From positions 62,001-126,000 of the forward strand of contig NZ_JBHUJB010000009.1 of assembly GCF_042683245.1 (NCBI RefSeq): a stretch of 64,000 nucleotides of DNA, given 5' to 3'. Under the pieces are notes generated by a model, which made no database searches, was not told where the DNA came from, and saw only the letters and a program-made list of their open reading frames with translations. This document shows, one piece after another, positions 8,104 through 17,465 of the stretch. Origin of the DNA: Rubritalea tangerina (GTDB lineage: Bacteria > Verrucomicrobiota > Verrucomicrobiia > Verrucomicrobiales > Akkermansiaceae). A program made the position numbers and the translations under genes. Position 1 is the first letter of the stretch. Each line of letters begins with the position of its first letter.

Positions 8104-9726
8104 ATGAAAACATTTCTAAACCTCCTCCTACTCTCAAGCCTCTCAGTCACTCAAGCCTCAGAACATTGGTGGAAAGTCAATGGCCCACCCACCACTGGGA
8201 ATTACGCTGGCGGTAACACCCCCGAAGACGCCACCGACGCTCTCACCAAATTCCTCCAACAAAAAGAATGGACCGAGTGGGAAACTTATGAAGATGAACT
8301 CGTCAAAATCCAATACCCCAAACACCCACTCCTAGAATTAGAAGTTCGAAAGAATAATACCTCCATTCGTGTCGAAGGTGGAGTCTGTACCACTGTCGAT
8401 AATTCTTTCCAAAATGCCTATTACCTCACTGCCGATGGCGCAACCTATGGCGTCTTTCTTCTGCAAGCAAGCGATTGGTTTGATGATGGTGTCTGCTTCT
8501 GTGGACCAATGGTCCACCATGTCAAGCGTATCGAAAATAGTAACATTGTCCGCTTCAGCCTGCTTCCAGGAGGAGCCGTCAAAAAAGCTCAAATCCTCGG
8601 TGATAAACTTCGCCTCATGGCCTTCGAGTGGACCCACCTAGCATGTCCCAGAGAAGTCTATGAAGAAATGGTCGAAAGGATGGAACTCAAAATTAAGTCC
8701 AAACATACTCCTGCCACCCTCTCCAGTGAACTCGAAAAACGCTACAACTTCGACGGCCCCACACGCCTCATCCATGTCGGCATGACTCCCGAACAAACCA
8801 TCTCATTGTTAGGTAAACCAGTCAAAAAGACTGCTGAAGAAATCACCTGGCACGGAGTATCAAATGACTACAGAGTGAGCTTCACCACCGTCTTCAAAGA
8901 AAACCGACTCACTCACATCAAAGATAATAGCATCAGAGCTCTCAGTGACACAGCTATCGAAGGCACACTCACCTGGGCCACAGATCTACTTGAAGAGGCA
9001 CAGGAACAAGATCCCCCAACCACCATCGCCCCAGCCACTCTCGATAAAATCTCCGAAATATCCCTCGCAGCAATCCATCCAGACCCATCGCAATCATGGA
9101 GAGCTCTCCACTTACTCGAACTCCTCGCTGAGAATCACAACCACTCCAATCCACAAATCAAACAACTCATCCTAGAAAATAAACTCCCCACCGATAGTCT
9201 CGGGTTACGCATCGTCAATGCCTACTGCGATCTCAAAGCGATCAACATCAAACAAAAAGAAACCTGGATAATCCAAGCCATCCAAGATCTAGCGCCTATC
9301 AATGCCTTCAAAGCCAAAGGTTCAGCCTTCAGCTCAGGATACACTGAAAAATCCTCCCTCATGAATGACCTCCTCACATCCCTCAGTCAATCCAATCAAA
9401 AAGCCACTAAAATTTGGGCCAAAAAATTAGCAAATGCCAATAACCCTAGTTGGTACCCCATCTTGTTGGAGGAACAGCATGACCTCTTTAATGAAAAAGA
9501 AATCACCACCCTTACACTCAAAGCCCTCAAGCATGGAAAAAAACTCGAAAACGGCTCCCTCATCTACGCCGCATTCGAAACCATCCCCAAGCTAAAACTC
9601 AATGCTACACAACACAAAGAAATCAGCGACCTGCTGGACGCCCTCCCCGATGGCCAAAAAGAATCCGACTGGCATAAGGCTCTGATGAAAGCAAAACAAT
9701 CTCTCGCACCACCTAGCACCACTTAA
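8104..9726 (+). CDS. Secreted protein of unknown function with a BamE/SmpA-like segment
   Basis: A 540-residue protein with a signal peptide (MKTFLNLLLLSSLSVTQA, cleavage near residue 19). Residues of about 40-210 form a domain with many aromatic and charged residues that I do not recognise. Around 220-280 the pattern HVGMTPEQTISLLGKPV, then a Trp/Val-rich strand and KENRLTHI, resembles the short BamE/SmpA-type repeat found in many exported proteins. The remainder is helical and acidic, suggesting alpha-solenoid repeats. It follows the 142-residue secreted gene by 14 nt and converges on the Sir2-like gene. Periplasmic or outer-surface location is inferred from the signal only. Confidence 0.65.
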   Translation: MKTFLNLLLLSSLSVTQASEHWWKVNGPPTTGNYAGGNTPEDATDALTKFLQQKEWTEWETYEDELVKIQYPKHPLLELEVRKNNTSIRVEGGVCTTVDNSFQNAYYLTADGATYGVFLLQASDWFDDGVCFCGPMVHHVKRIENSNIVRFSLLPGGAVKKAQILGDKLRLMAFEWTHLACPREVYEEMVERMELKIKSKHTPATLSSELEKRYNFDGPTRLIHVGMTPEQTISLLGKPVKKTAEEITWHGVSNDYRVSFTTVFKENRLTHIKDNSIRALSDTAIEGTLTWATDLLEEAQEQDPPTTIAPATLDKISEISLAAIHPDPSQSWRALHLLELLAENHNHSNPQIKQLILENKLPTDSLGLRIVNAYCDLKAINIKQKETWIIQAIQDLAPINAFKAKGSAFSSGYTEKSSLMNDLLTSLSQSNQKATKIWAKKLANANNPSWYPILLEEQHDLFNEKEITTLTLKALKHGKKLENGSLIYAAFETIPKLKLNATQHKEISDLLDALPDGQKESDWHKALMKAKQSLAPPSTT

Positions 9727-9742
9727 TCCAATCAAGACAGGA

Positions 9743-10585
9743 TCACGCCCCTTCAAATAGCGTATTGATGCGCTGCAATGCCTCATAGGCACCACTTGCC
9801 ACTGACAGCACTTCGCTACCACCATCAGCCTCACGTGGGTTAATCCGCACCGTGGTTCCTGGCATCTTTTCTGAAGCCAATCGAACGGTTGGAATCGCGG
9901 TCCCTGCACCCATTTCAATCGTCACCACCTTCTTCCCACGCATCTTCCATCGCCAATCCTCCAGTTGGTCGTACTGCCCTTCACTGCGCTGATGAAGCCA
10001 GTGGTAGTCCCCAAACATTAGAATGTTGGGGCGAGCTAGCCCTCCGCAATGAGGGCACCTAGGTAAATCACCATCCGCTCTCAACCTTTCCTCACATACC
10101 TCAAAACCCAGCTCATCCATGGGCCAAATAGCTTCAGTGCACGCCCTCACACATTGCAGATGACGGATCGACCCATGACATTCGTATACCGAATCAAACC
10201 CAGCCCTCTGAAAATGACCATCTACATTTGAGGTGAAAACAAAATGCTCACGCCCCTCTACCCATTGCCGTAAAATGCCATATCCAGCATGCGGTTGAGT
10301 CACTTTATACAGAGCATAACGATGACCATAGAAGCCCCAGGCCCGCTCAGGGTCGCTCTCAAACCATTGAGGGTTAGCCAAATCTTGAAAGCCTAAGCCC
10401 TCACTTTCTAACAATGGATAAGCCCTCCAAAAACCTGCATCGCCACGAAAATCCGGCAATCCAGAATCGACACCCATCCCCGCTCCAGCTGTCAAAAAGA
10501 TCCCCTCGGCCTCCCCAATCACCTCTGCGGCATGCTGGTACACTGAATTCATTGCATCTGGTGCCTCATCACTCATCTGTATCAA
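9743..10585 (-). CDS. Sir2-family NAD-dependent deacylase-like protein
   Basis: A 280-residue protein with sirtuin landmarks in order: GAGMGVDSGLPDFRG (residues 34-48, NAD loop), TSNVDGHFQRAG (118-129, ribose pocket with the N-x-D pair), the catalytic His137 in ECHGSIRH, and a zinc knuckle formed by Cys145, Cys149, Cys177 and Cys180. The first Cys pair is spaced CxxxC rather than the usual CxxC. The enzyme would remove acyl groups from lysine with NAD consumption, or be an ADP-ribosylating or NAD-hydrolysing variant; sequence alone does not decide. It is the last gene of the seven-gene MoxR/DUF58 operon, and its ATG overlaps the DUF58 stop as ATGA. Confidence 0.88.
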   Translation of the reverse strand: MIQMSDEAPDAMNSVYQHAAEVIGEAEGIFLTAGAGMGVDSGLPDFRGDAGFWRAYPLLESEGLGFQDLANPQWFESDPERAWGFYGHRYALYKVTQPHAGYGILRQWVEGREHFVFTSNVDGHFQRAGFDSVYECHGSIRHLQCVRACTEAIWPMDELGFEVCEERLRADGDLPRCPHCGGLARPNILMFGDYHWLHQRSEGQYDQLEDWRWKMRGKKVVTIEMGAGTAIPTVRLASEKMPGTTVRINPREADGGSEVLSVASGAYEALQRINTLFEGA

Positions 10586-11997
10586 ACTCTCTCTCTCGCT
10601 ACTAAATAAGCGTTGGCCAATGCCACTGGTAAATCTTGAGCTGTCTCATCGACCGAGTATATCCCATGAGCCGCTAGCTCTTTGAGTATTGCTTGTCTCT
10701 CATCAAGGTACTGTTGGGTGGCTCCTAACGCCAAGGCCTCCTCTAAACTCCCCACAGGTTTTTCAAAACTGTCTACGACTTCCTTTTCCCTCAAATTTGC
10801 TAACACAGTCACATGCCTCTTCCTTACCAAACGTAAAGGATCAATGATATCAGAACCATCTTCCCCCCGGATGTTAGAAAGAAAAACTACCAAGGAACGA
10901 CGACTTTGATTCATTAACAACTTCTCAGCAGCTTCCGCATAATCACTCGGAGCCGCCGTGGTTCTGTAATCATAGAGATGATTTAATATTGTCGTCATCG
11001 AATTCACGCCCTTGACCGGTGGAAGCCATCGCTGCTCACCACCGAAACTCATAACTCCAACATTGTCCCCCTGCTTCAAGGCCACGTAAGCCAATAAAAG
11101 CATGGCATTGAGACAGTGATCAAACTGGGGGATGTCGCCATCCATAGCTCTCATGCGCTGACCACAGTCAACTGCCAAAATGACATTCTGATCTCGCTGC
11201 TCCTGATAATCTCTTGAAATCAACTGTAGCTTCTTCGATGTTGCTTTCCAGTCCACCTTAGAAAGTGTGTCACCCAGCTGATAGTCTCTCAATTGATGGA
11301 AATCCTTACTCAAGCCAACACGATTCTTCATTACTATCCCCATCTGCTCAGGACTGCTCTCCATCGCCAATAAAGCAAACTGAATCACCGGTTCATAATT
11401 CGGATACACTCGCGTCTCATCACTCTCTCCAACGCGTACCTGCTTGCTCCACAAACAAAATGGAGATGTGATCTCAACATACCCCTCCTCAAGCCTACAA
11501 CGACCTCGCTCGCGAATTTTAAGTGGGTAAAAAATGTGAACCTTCCCACCGGCTCTTACTTTCCCAGACCATGGCAATGCCTCACATTCCGCCACCATAG
11601 GTAAACCATCATACACCGCATAGCGAGTCGCCCAACGTGCTCGACTCACTAACTCGAGCTCCACATCCGCCGCGACATCAATAGCAAACCTCCCCGGCAA
11701 TTTGCGCCGAAACTCAGGCGCAGGAACCATCGATAACAATACCGCATCCAATATCCCCAACACACTCCAAACAACCAAGCCCCCCCACCATAACCCTTCC
11801 AAACCAGGTACAACCGATGCCACTAGCCCAAGACATAACCAAACACTCGCAGCATAAAGCGCTCCCACAGCTGGCTTTAGCTTCAGCCACTTCCACAACA
11901 AAACTATCACTACGACCGGACCCACATAAAGCAACAAGCCAGTCAGAAATGAAGTCAAGGCACTCACGCTGCCTACTATCGTATTGCCTAGCATCAC
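10582..11997 (-). CDS. DUF58 domain protein, membrane-anchored, von Willebrand A-like
   Basis: A 471-residue protein with two hydrophobic segments near the N-terminus (roughly residues 10-35 and 45-90) and a cytosolic or periplasmic body. The DUF58 signature lies near 235-265: a YQLGDTLSKVDWKATSKK core followed by the vWA-like strand VILAVDCGQRM. The MIDAS triad DxSxS is degenerate here (DCGQR). Proteins of this family are the standard partner of MoxR ATPases and are thought to act in assembly or activation of membrane or secreted complexes. It follows moxR by 3 nt and overlaps the Sir2 gene by 4 nt. GTG 11997 or ATG 11994 may be the start. Confidence 0.92.
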   Translation of the reverse strand: MMLGNTIVGSVSALTSFLTGLLLYVGPVVVIVLLWKWLKLKPAVGALYAASVWLCLGLVASVVPGLEGLWWGGLVVWSVLGILDAVLLSMVPAPEFRRKLPGRFAIDVAADVELELVSRARWATRYAVYDGLPMVAECEALPWSGKVRAGGKVHIFYPLKIRERGRCRLEEGYVEITSPFCLWSKQVRVGESDETRVYPNYEPVIQFALLAMESSPEQMGIVMKNRVGLSKDFHQLRDYQLGDTLSKVDWKATSKKLQLISRDYQEQRDQNVILAVDCGQRMRAMDGDIPQFDHCLNAMLLLAYVALKQGDNVGVMSFGGEQRWLPPVKGVNSMTTILNHLYDYRTTAAPSDYAEAAEKLLMNQSRRSLVVFLSNIRGEDGSDIIDPLRLVRKRHVTVLANLREKEVVDSFEKPVGSLEEALALGATQQYLDERQAILKELAAHGIYSVDETAQDLPVALANAYLVARERV

Positions 11998-12000
11998 TGG

Positions 12001-12993
12001 CTACTGACGTGGGGCCTCCACTTTCGAGAGAATCTGACCGATGGCATCATCCACAGTGTGCCCACTGATCGCAAGCTCCGGAGCAAGCTGAACTCTGTGC
12101 CTCAATACAGGTAAAACAGACTGCTTAATGTCATCTGGCACAACAAAATCCCTACCAGCCATATAAGCGAACGCCTTCGCGACTCTAACTAAACTGATAG
12201 CCCCCCGGGTCCCAGCCCCGAGACTAATCCCCTGCGTACTGCGAGAAGCCCTAACAATATTTACAGCGTACTGCACCACTTCATCTACACAGCGAACCTC
12301 TCTCACCTGCTTCTGCGCAGCTATGATATCCTCTGGACTGTACAACTGATCTACTGAAGTTGCTGATAAACCAACACCAGATGTCACATCCCGCACTACC
12401 TGACTCTCGTCACTAAGACTCGGGTAATCCATCACTACCTTCATTAAAAAACGATCAAGCTGAGCCTCTGGTAATGGATAGGTTCCCTCCTGCTCAATAG
12501 GGTTCTGCGTCGCTAAAGTCATAAATGGAGGTGCTAACTTGATGGTCTCACCATCTATCGTAACTTGCCTTTCTTGCATCACCTCTAACAATGCTGCCTG
12601 AGTCTTTGCTGGAGAGCGGTTGATCTCGTCCGCTAATAATAAATTTGTGAAAATTGGCCCCTTCCTTACCTGAAAAGTCTGACTCTTCATGTCAAACAAT
12701 GTAAAGCCCGTCACATCCGACGGCATCAAGTCAGGTGTAAATTGTATACGGCTAAATTGCCCACCAAAGGTGTGCGCTAATGCCACTACCAAATGCGTTT
12801 TCCCCAGTCCCGGCTTTCCCTCTAATAAAACATGACCGCCAGCTAAAAAAGTTGCTATCACTTGGTCAATTACCATGTCTTGACCAAACACTACCTTGCG
12901 CAACTCTGTGCGCAATCTCCGGGCTAACCCCATTGTCTCTCCCTCATGTTCGTTAGGAGCAGGTGAAAGTTCACTGGCTTGATAATCATTCAT
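12001..12993 (-). CDS. MoxR-family AAA+ ATPase
   Basis: A 330-residue AAA+ protein with Walker A GKPGLGKT at residues 59-66, Walker B LLLADEINR at about 118-126, and the MoxR-typical QERQVTIDG and MTLATQNPIEQEGTYPLPEAQLDRF stretches. The C-terminal helical lid (AGRDFVVPDDIKQSVLPVLRHR) is also present. MoxR ATPases are chaperone-like remodelers that act with vWA-domain partners, here the DUF58 protein directly downstream. Start at ATG 12993 overlaps the DUF4350 stop by four bases. The position inside a tightly packed operon suggests fixed stoichiometry and co-translation. Confidence 0.97.
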   Translation of the reverse strand: MNDYQASELSPAPNEHEGETMGLARRLRTELRKVVFGQDMVIDQVIATFLAGGHVLLEGKPGLGKTHLVVALAHTFGGQFSRIQFTPDLMPSDVTGFTLFDMKSQTFQVRKGPIFTNLLLADEINRSPAKTQAALLEVMQERQVTIDGETIKLAPPFMTLATQNPIEQEGTYPLPEAQLDRFLMKVVMDYPSLSDESQVVRDVTSGVGLSATSVDQLYSPEDIIAAQKQVREVRCVDEVVQYAVNIVRASRSTQGISLGAGTRGAISLVRVAKAFAYMAGRDFVVPDDIKQSVLPVLRHRVQLAPELAISGHTVDDAIGQILSKVEAPRQ

Positions 12994-14192
12994 ATGCTTT
13001 GAAGTAATAATTGAAGTGTTCGAGTTGTCTTGACCATCGTGGCTGCATCACGGGCTTCGCGCCGCGTCATAGCATCTTCTACCATCTCATAGTCAATGCC
13101 GGAGCTCTGAGCGAGCTTCTCATATAAATCTGTCGAATGCACAGCCTCTTGCTGCATGTGTCCACTACGCGACCTAACTGCATCCTGCAAAGAAAGTAGT
13201 AAAACATCCTCTCTCTTGCTCCGCCAAAAAAACTTCCCCGCATGCATCACCTGCTGTGCATAGTTTCGTGAGTGTCCCTCCTCTACATCTAGTATTGGCC
13301 CAAATCGAGGCATGTTCTTCCAAAGCCATACTACCAATAAAGCGAGGATCCCCCACAAGCCCATCCATCCATGTTCCTTGAGTAAGGTCAAAAAACCTGG
13401 AACTTCACCTAGCGAAAAGACCACTGCGCCGCCACCTATCGCCAAATAATCTAACATTTTAGCGTGATCCGCCATGCCTAGATATGGATTTCGAAAAGCA
13501 CGAGCGTCAGTAAGCAAAGTGACTCTACCATACCCATACTCCCGGCTATAAAAGCGGTGTTGCTCCCCCTGATCTTTCCAATCATTGAAATACTCGCCAT
13601 CCATGGTCTGAATCCTTAGATGCCCGCCCAGCAATAAAGTAAACTTCTCCTCCCCACCCAGACTCACAATACATTCATCGACATTGGGTAACACCTCTCC
13701 ACTCGCATACTGGCTCTCCTTTCGATCCCATTTATCCCCTTCTTCCCATTCTTCTACCACCTCTAGATCGAGCCATTGTAACATTAATTCCACACCTCCA
13801 CTAAGCTCCTCACCATCCTCTGCCCATAACTCCGGATCATGATCACTCACCTCTCCTAAGTCATACCAATAATCTTCGCCACGTTGCAAAAAAACCACCA
13901 GATGCCCCCCCTCATCCACCCAGTCCATCACCCTATCTGTATCTCCAACAGATCGAATGCTAGACGCCGGAGTAAATACCAGCCCCTCATCATCTGAAAA
14001 CTTGAGAACCCCACTCATTGAAGCAACCTCGTGTCCGCCAGCTTGAAGGTACCTCTTTGCTGCTAGATAAGGATTCTGACGAGCTCGGCCCATATAGCCA
14101 ATAACTCTCTCACGTGTCTCTTTGGGCTCCTGGTCGCATGAGACTAACCCAATCAGACTCAGTATAATCATGGTAATCAGCCCATACCTCAT
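12990..14192 (-). CDS. DUF4350 domain lipoprotein
   Basis: A 400-residue protein with a lipobox-like start: hydrophobic residues 3-16 and Cys19 in LVSCDQ. The conserved DUF4350 opening RQNPYLAAKRYLQAGG sits near residues 37-52. It is followed by a Rossmann-like half (DRVMDWVDEGGHLVVF), the NDWKDQGEQHRFYS region and a single membrane segment around 277-297 (LWGILALLVVWLWKN). A basic helical C-terminal tail of about 90 residues lies on the other side of the membrane. The DUF4350 family regularly accompanies MoxR, DUF58 and DUF4129 genes. Its biochemical role is unknown. It overlaps its neighbours by 4 nt on both sides. Confidence 0.85.
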   Translation of the reverse strand: MRYGLITMIILSLIGLVSCDQEPKETRERVIGYMGRARQNPYLAAKRYLQAGGHEVASMSGVLKFSDDEGLVFTPASSIRSVGDTDRVMDWVDEGGHLVVFLQRGEDYWYDLGEVSDHDPELWAEDGEELSGGVELMLQWLDLEVVEEWEEGDKWDRKESQYASGEVLPNVDECIVSLGGEEKFTLLLGGHLRIQTMDGEYFNDWKDQGEQHRFYSREYGYGRVTLLTDARAFRNPYLGMADHAKMLDYLAIGGGAVVFSLGEVPGFLTLLKEHGWMGLWGILALLVVWLWKNMPRFGPILDVEEGHSRNYAQQVMHAGKFFWRSKREDVLLLSLQDAVRSRSGHMQQEAVHSTDLYEKLAQSSGIDYEMVEDAMTRREARDAATMVKTTRTLQLLLQSI

Positions 14193-15673
14193 AACTTACC
14201 TCCCTCTATGGGCGTCACCGTCTGATAGGGCCAGTCGTGGCACAAGCGAAGAAAGTCACCCTCTTCTGGCTCCACTTTCCCATATGCCAAACGAACCCAG
14301 TGCTCAGTCAACAGCCCAAAATAAACCGAATCCTGACGACTAGACACCACGCGTTCTAAACATTCCCTCTCCGTGTCAGCTTCATCAATATCAAGCTCTG
14401 CAGAATGCACGAACCATGAAATAGCGCCACGATAAAGTAAACTCAGAGCCAATTGCCTCTCGCCACCCTCCCACGCCCTGCGCGCAGCTTCTACAATATC
14501 CTCTGGTAAAGTCTCAGGTGCAACCTCCATCCCCATCACACTTCTAATCTTGGGTTGCTTCTCAACACGCACTTGCTCCCCTCTCTGAAAGGTGTGCAGA
14601 TTTTTCACAATCAACCATATCAAACCAACTACAAGCGCCGCTAGCACTCCCCAAAAAATGAGCTGAGCTAATCCCCCCATTCCAGCCATCCCTCCACTAC
14701 CGAGGCTAAAATCTCCACCATCCGGTGACTTAGGCACCTCCACAGTTTCTCTATGAACCGTGAAGGCCTCATCCTCCAACACTCTCTCAAGTCGCTCATT
14801 AGCCGCTTGCACTTCTATCCCTCCACCCAAAAAAGCCATGCTACAGAGCAAGACTAACGAAACCTTCTTTGTCGTACTCTCTAGCAGCCTACTCACCCTC
14901 TCACTCATCCGCTTGAAGGCCAACTCAATATCCCAACCTTCAGTGATCGTACGACTATTGATATACATTGCAAAACCTGCCCCCACATAAAATGGCTCGA
15001 TCAATGTGATAGCCACTAACAACAATCCCAATCCAGTCCAAACATATGGCTCAGGTATAAAATCAGCATCACTCTCAAGCACATGCTCCACCCAAAATTC
15101 CTCAATCACAACTGGATCTCCAAATAATCCAACCACACTCATAAACACAAAGCTCATCGAAAATACTGTCGCTAAGACCAATACCGCCCCAATTAATGAT
15201 GCTTGAGTGGCCCCCTCTCCACCACTCCTTGAGAGTAAACTCACACGATCCGTATACGCCTTGCCTCGCAATCCCTCAAGCTCCAGCACAGGTTGACTTA
15301 AGCCCCTTCCCATCGCCAATGGCCCCGCCAATATTGTAACGAAAAAACGCCTAAAAACCATCGCAGGAAATGCCCTCAAAAGTTCCGACACCGTAGTGTC
15401 TTCACCAAATAAACGACGACTCAATACAAATAAAGGTACACGATCACAAATCGGTAAAACCCATAGACATAGAAACCCCGCTACCCATGGCCGCCCCTCA
15501 GCCCATGGCCAAAACTGCCCCATTGCTATGAGCACAAGCCAAAGTGGCACCACACATAAAAACCATGCCCCCATCACCTTGCCAAAGTTTTCACGCACCA
15601 AGGCACACCCTAAATCAATCGACTCCCAACGCCCACGTGGCCGAATCTCCGCCGTCACTTTCTCAAGCCTCAC
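14189..15673 (-). CDS. DUF4129 domain multi-pass membrane protein
   Basis: About 494 residues with several hydrophobic segments in the first 320 residues and a further single transmembrane segment near 340-360. The soluble C-terminal domain carries the DUF4129 pattern EAARRAWEGGERQLALSLLYRGA and, later, DTERECLERV. DUF4129 proteins are constant members of MoxR/DUF58/DUF4350 clusters. The open frame begins with a TTG at 15691, but the start was placed at GTG 15673, where GGAAGGGGG lies about 5 nt upstream and the overlap with the SpoIIM-like gene is only 11 bp. Function unknown; a membrane scaffold for the MoxR complex is a reasonable inference. Confidence 0.85.
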   Translation of the reverse strand: MRLEKVTAEIRPRGRWESIDLGCALVRENFGKVMGAWFLCVVPLWLVLIAMGQFWPWAEGRPWVAGFLCLWVLPICDRVPLFVLSRRLFGEDTTVSELLRAFPAMVFRRFFVTILAGPLAMGRGLSQPVLELEGLRGKAYTDRVSLLSRSGGEGATQASLIGAVLVLATVFSMSFVFMSVVGLFGDPVVIEEFWVEHVLESDADFIPEPYVWTGLGLLLVAITLIEPFYVGAGFAMYINSRTITEGWDIELAFKRMSERVSRLLESTTKKVSLVLLCSMAFLGGGIEVQAANERLERVLEDEAFTVHRETVEVPKSPDGGDFSLGSGGMAGMGGLAQLIFWGVLAALVVGLIWLIVKNLHTFQRGEQVRVEKQPKIRSVMGMEVAPETLPEDIVEAARRAWEGGERQLALSLLYRGAISWFVHSAELDIDEADTERECLERVVSSRQDSVYFGLLTEHWVRLAYGKVEPEEGDFLRLCHDWPYQTVTPIEGGKL

Positions 15674-16637
15674 CGTGCCCCCTTCCCACAAAAATAAAAT
15701 AAATAGCCAAGGCCACCCAGCCCAATATCCCCACCGTATATTTAATCACTGGAGCAAAATTCTCTGCTGACCAAAACCCCTCCACACACGCCGCAACAAA
15801 TGTCAGGACAAATGCCCCATAGACAAGCGGCAAGCCTCTCTTCCCACTTTCTAACAATGCCTTTGCCCGCGTCATCCTCCCAGGGCTGATAATCCCAAGA
15901 CCAATCCGCATACCAGCCATACCTGCTATGACCATTCCTGTTAGTTCATAAGACGAGTGCCCAGATACAAAACAAAAAAACTTCTCCGCATCACAATATT
16001 CTATCACGTAGGCCATTGCCCCACCTATCGCGAGCCCATTCATCAATAAAATGAAAAGGCTCCCAACCCCAGCAATCGCCCCCCCCGCTATGATCTGGAA
16101 ATCAATGCCAATGTTGTTGTGGATGTAATGGCCAAACATCAAGAAGTTAGCTCCGGTCTCGTCACGAAAATCACTCACAGCATCACTGTCCTTAGACCAT
16201 GTCGCATCTAATTCAGCCATCCCTTGACTTCCCAAAATACTGCGTACCCATTCCAAATCATAGGATACCGATACCCACATCCCAATAAGTGGCACCAAGA
16301 AAAATACCCAACACAAAACAAACAACTTCCACTCACCACGAACCGCCTTCGGGAAATCCCTTAGTAAAAAAAGAAATACCGCCTGTACAAAGCTTGTCGA
16401 ACTCCTCGCCAATACTTTATGGCCTCTAATTACCTGTTGGTTGAGAAACTCACAAACTTGCTCACCATACATCCTATGACGTGCCGTAGATAACTCGACA
16501 CATCGCTCGCGGTATTGCTTCGGAATAAGCTCGATCTGCTCTACCTGATCAGCCTTTCCTTTCTCTAGCAGCTGAATCTTGTGGTCGTAATCACTCCACT
16601 TCTCAGCCTTCTTACTCTCAAACTCCTTCGCGTTCAT
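15663..16637 (-). CDS. Stage II sporulation protein M-like membrane protein (DUF95)
   Basis: A 324-residue protein beginning with a charged helical segment of about 90 residues, then several membrane helices. The diagnostic stretch of this family is visible: NFLMFGHYIHNNI followed by FQIIAGGAIAGVGSLFILLMNG and then GHSSYELTGMVIAGMAGMRIG. In Bacillus SpoIIM belongs to the engulfment complex with a peptidoglycan hydrolase. In non-sporulating bacteria such as this one the homologues ride in MoxR/RDD clusters and the role is unknown, perhaps peptidoglycan- or envelope-related. It lies 7 bp from the RDD gene and overlaps the next gene. Confidence 0.88.
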   Translation of the reverse strand: MNAKEFESKKAEKWSDYDHKIQLLEKGKADQVEQIELIPKQYRERCVELSTARHRMYGEQVCEFLNQQVIRGHKVLARSSTSFVQAVFLFLLRDFPKAVRGEWKLFVLCWVFFLVPLIGMWVSVSYDLEWVRSILGSQGMAELDATWSKDSDAVSDFRDETGANFLMFGHYIHNNIGIDFQIIAGGAIAGVGSLFILLMNGLAIGGAMAYVIEYCDAEKFFCFVSGHSSYELTGMVIAGMAGMRIGLGIISPGRMTRAKALLESGKRGLPLVYGAFVLTFVAACVEGFWSAENFAPVIKYTVGILGWVALAIYFIFVGRGHGEA

Positions 16638-16644
16638 CCCTTCC

Positions 16645-17403
16645 TCACTTCCCCTCAGTTAACCAATGCGCCACTCCCAACAAACGGGCCATCCCGTCTT
16701 TGCCTGTCCCCTGAGACACAGCAGAGGCATGATCCGCCAGTTCTATACGCCTAGCTTCAGACCATAATCCCGCACGTGCTCGAAATGCCATCACAGCTGC
16801 TTGCTCCTCGCGTGTTAACGCCACTGGCGGCGCCACTTTACTCAAGGCTGGAGGAACAGTCGCATGCACATGCTCCACCGGCTTGGTATAAATCACCACT
16901 GTATTCGCCACTAAATCCCCAATTCGCTGAAACTTCTTAGATAATAAACTCGTCCCCAAACCCGCACCATACCCACCTAACATCATCCCTAGTCCTGCAG
17001 TCGGAATGCCCGGCATCATATCCACAAACCTCAAAATGTTCCTCACCAATACCTGTCCGCGCGTTGGAGCATTACCATACCTGTCCACAACCCTTATCCC
17101 CATTGACCTTTTGCCTGGCGTTGCACCACGCTTCCCTCCCTCAAAAAATGCAAAATACCCCCAAGACATTAAAAACAAACAAATCAACATCACCCCCATA
17201 CCAATGTTCGCATTCGTCCCCGCTGCTATCCCCCCAACAATCATCGAGAGAACAATCAATACACCCGTAATAATGAGATAATCAATCAGTAAGGCCATAG
17301 ACCTTACAAATGGACCGGCCACACGTAGCTGTATCTCCACACCATCACCCAGCTCCACATTCTGTAGTGTGTCAATTTTCCGATCTGTCCTTTCTCTTGT
17401 CAT
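16645..17403 (-). CDS. RDD-family membrane protein
   Basis: A membrane protein of about 252 residues with the RDD domain: the Arg of AGPFVRSMALLIDYLII near the first helix, further helices around 60-80, and GKRSMGIRVVDRYGNAP with the Asp pair. Two more hydrophobic stretches follow, and then a soluble tail of about 80 residues. Start chosen at ATG 17403, because GAGAGGGG lies about 8 nt upstream; the frame is open to 17421. It is the promoter-proximal gene of the seven-gene operon down to the Sir2-like gene. RDD proteins are of uncertain function, sometimes linked to ion transport. Confidence 0.9.
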   Translation of the reverse strand: MTRERTDRKIDTLQNVELGDGVEIQLRVAGPFVRSMALLIDYLIITGVLIVLSMIVGGIAAGTNANIGMGVMLICLFLMSWGYFAFFEGGKRGATPGKRSMGIRVVDRYGNAPTRGQVLVRNILRFVDMMPGIPTAGLGMMLGGYGAGLGTSLLSKKFQRIGDLVANTVVIYTKPVEHVHATVPPALSKVAPPVALTREEQAAVMAFRARAGLWSEARRIELADHASAVSQGTGKDGMARLLGVAHWLTEGK

Positions 17404-17465
17404 ACTAATGTCCCCTCTCACACTGCTGTGCGCCTACTCCCCCTCCCCGAACATGCCTAGATTAA

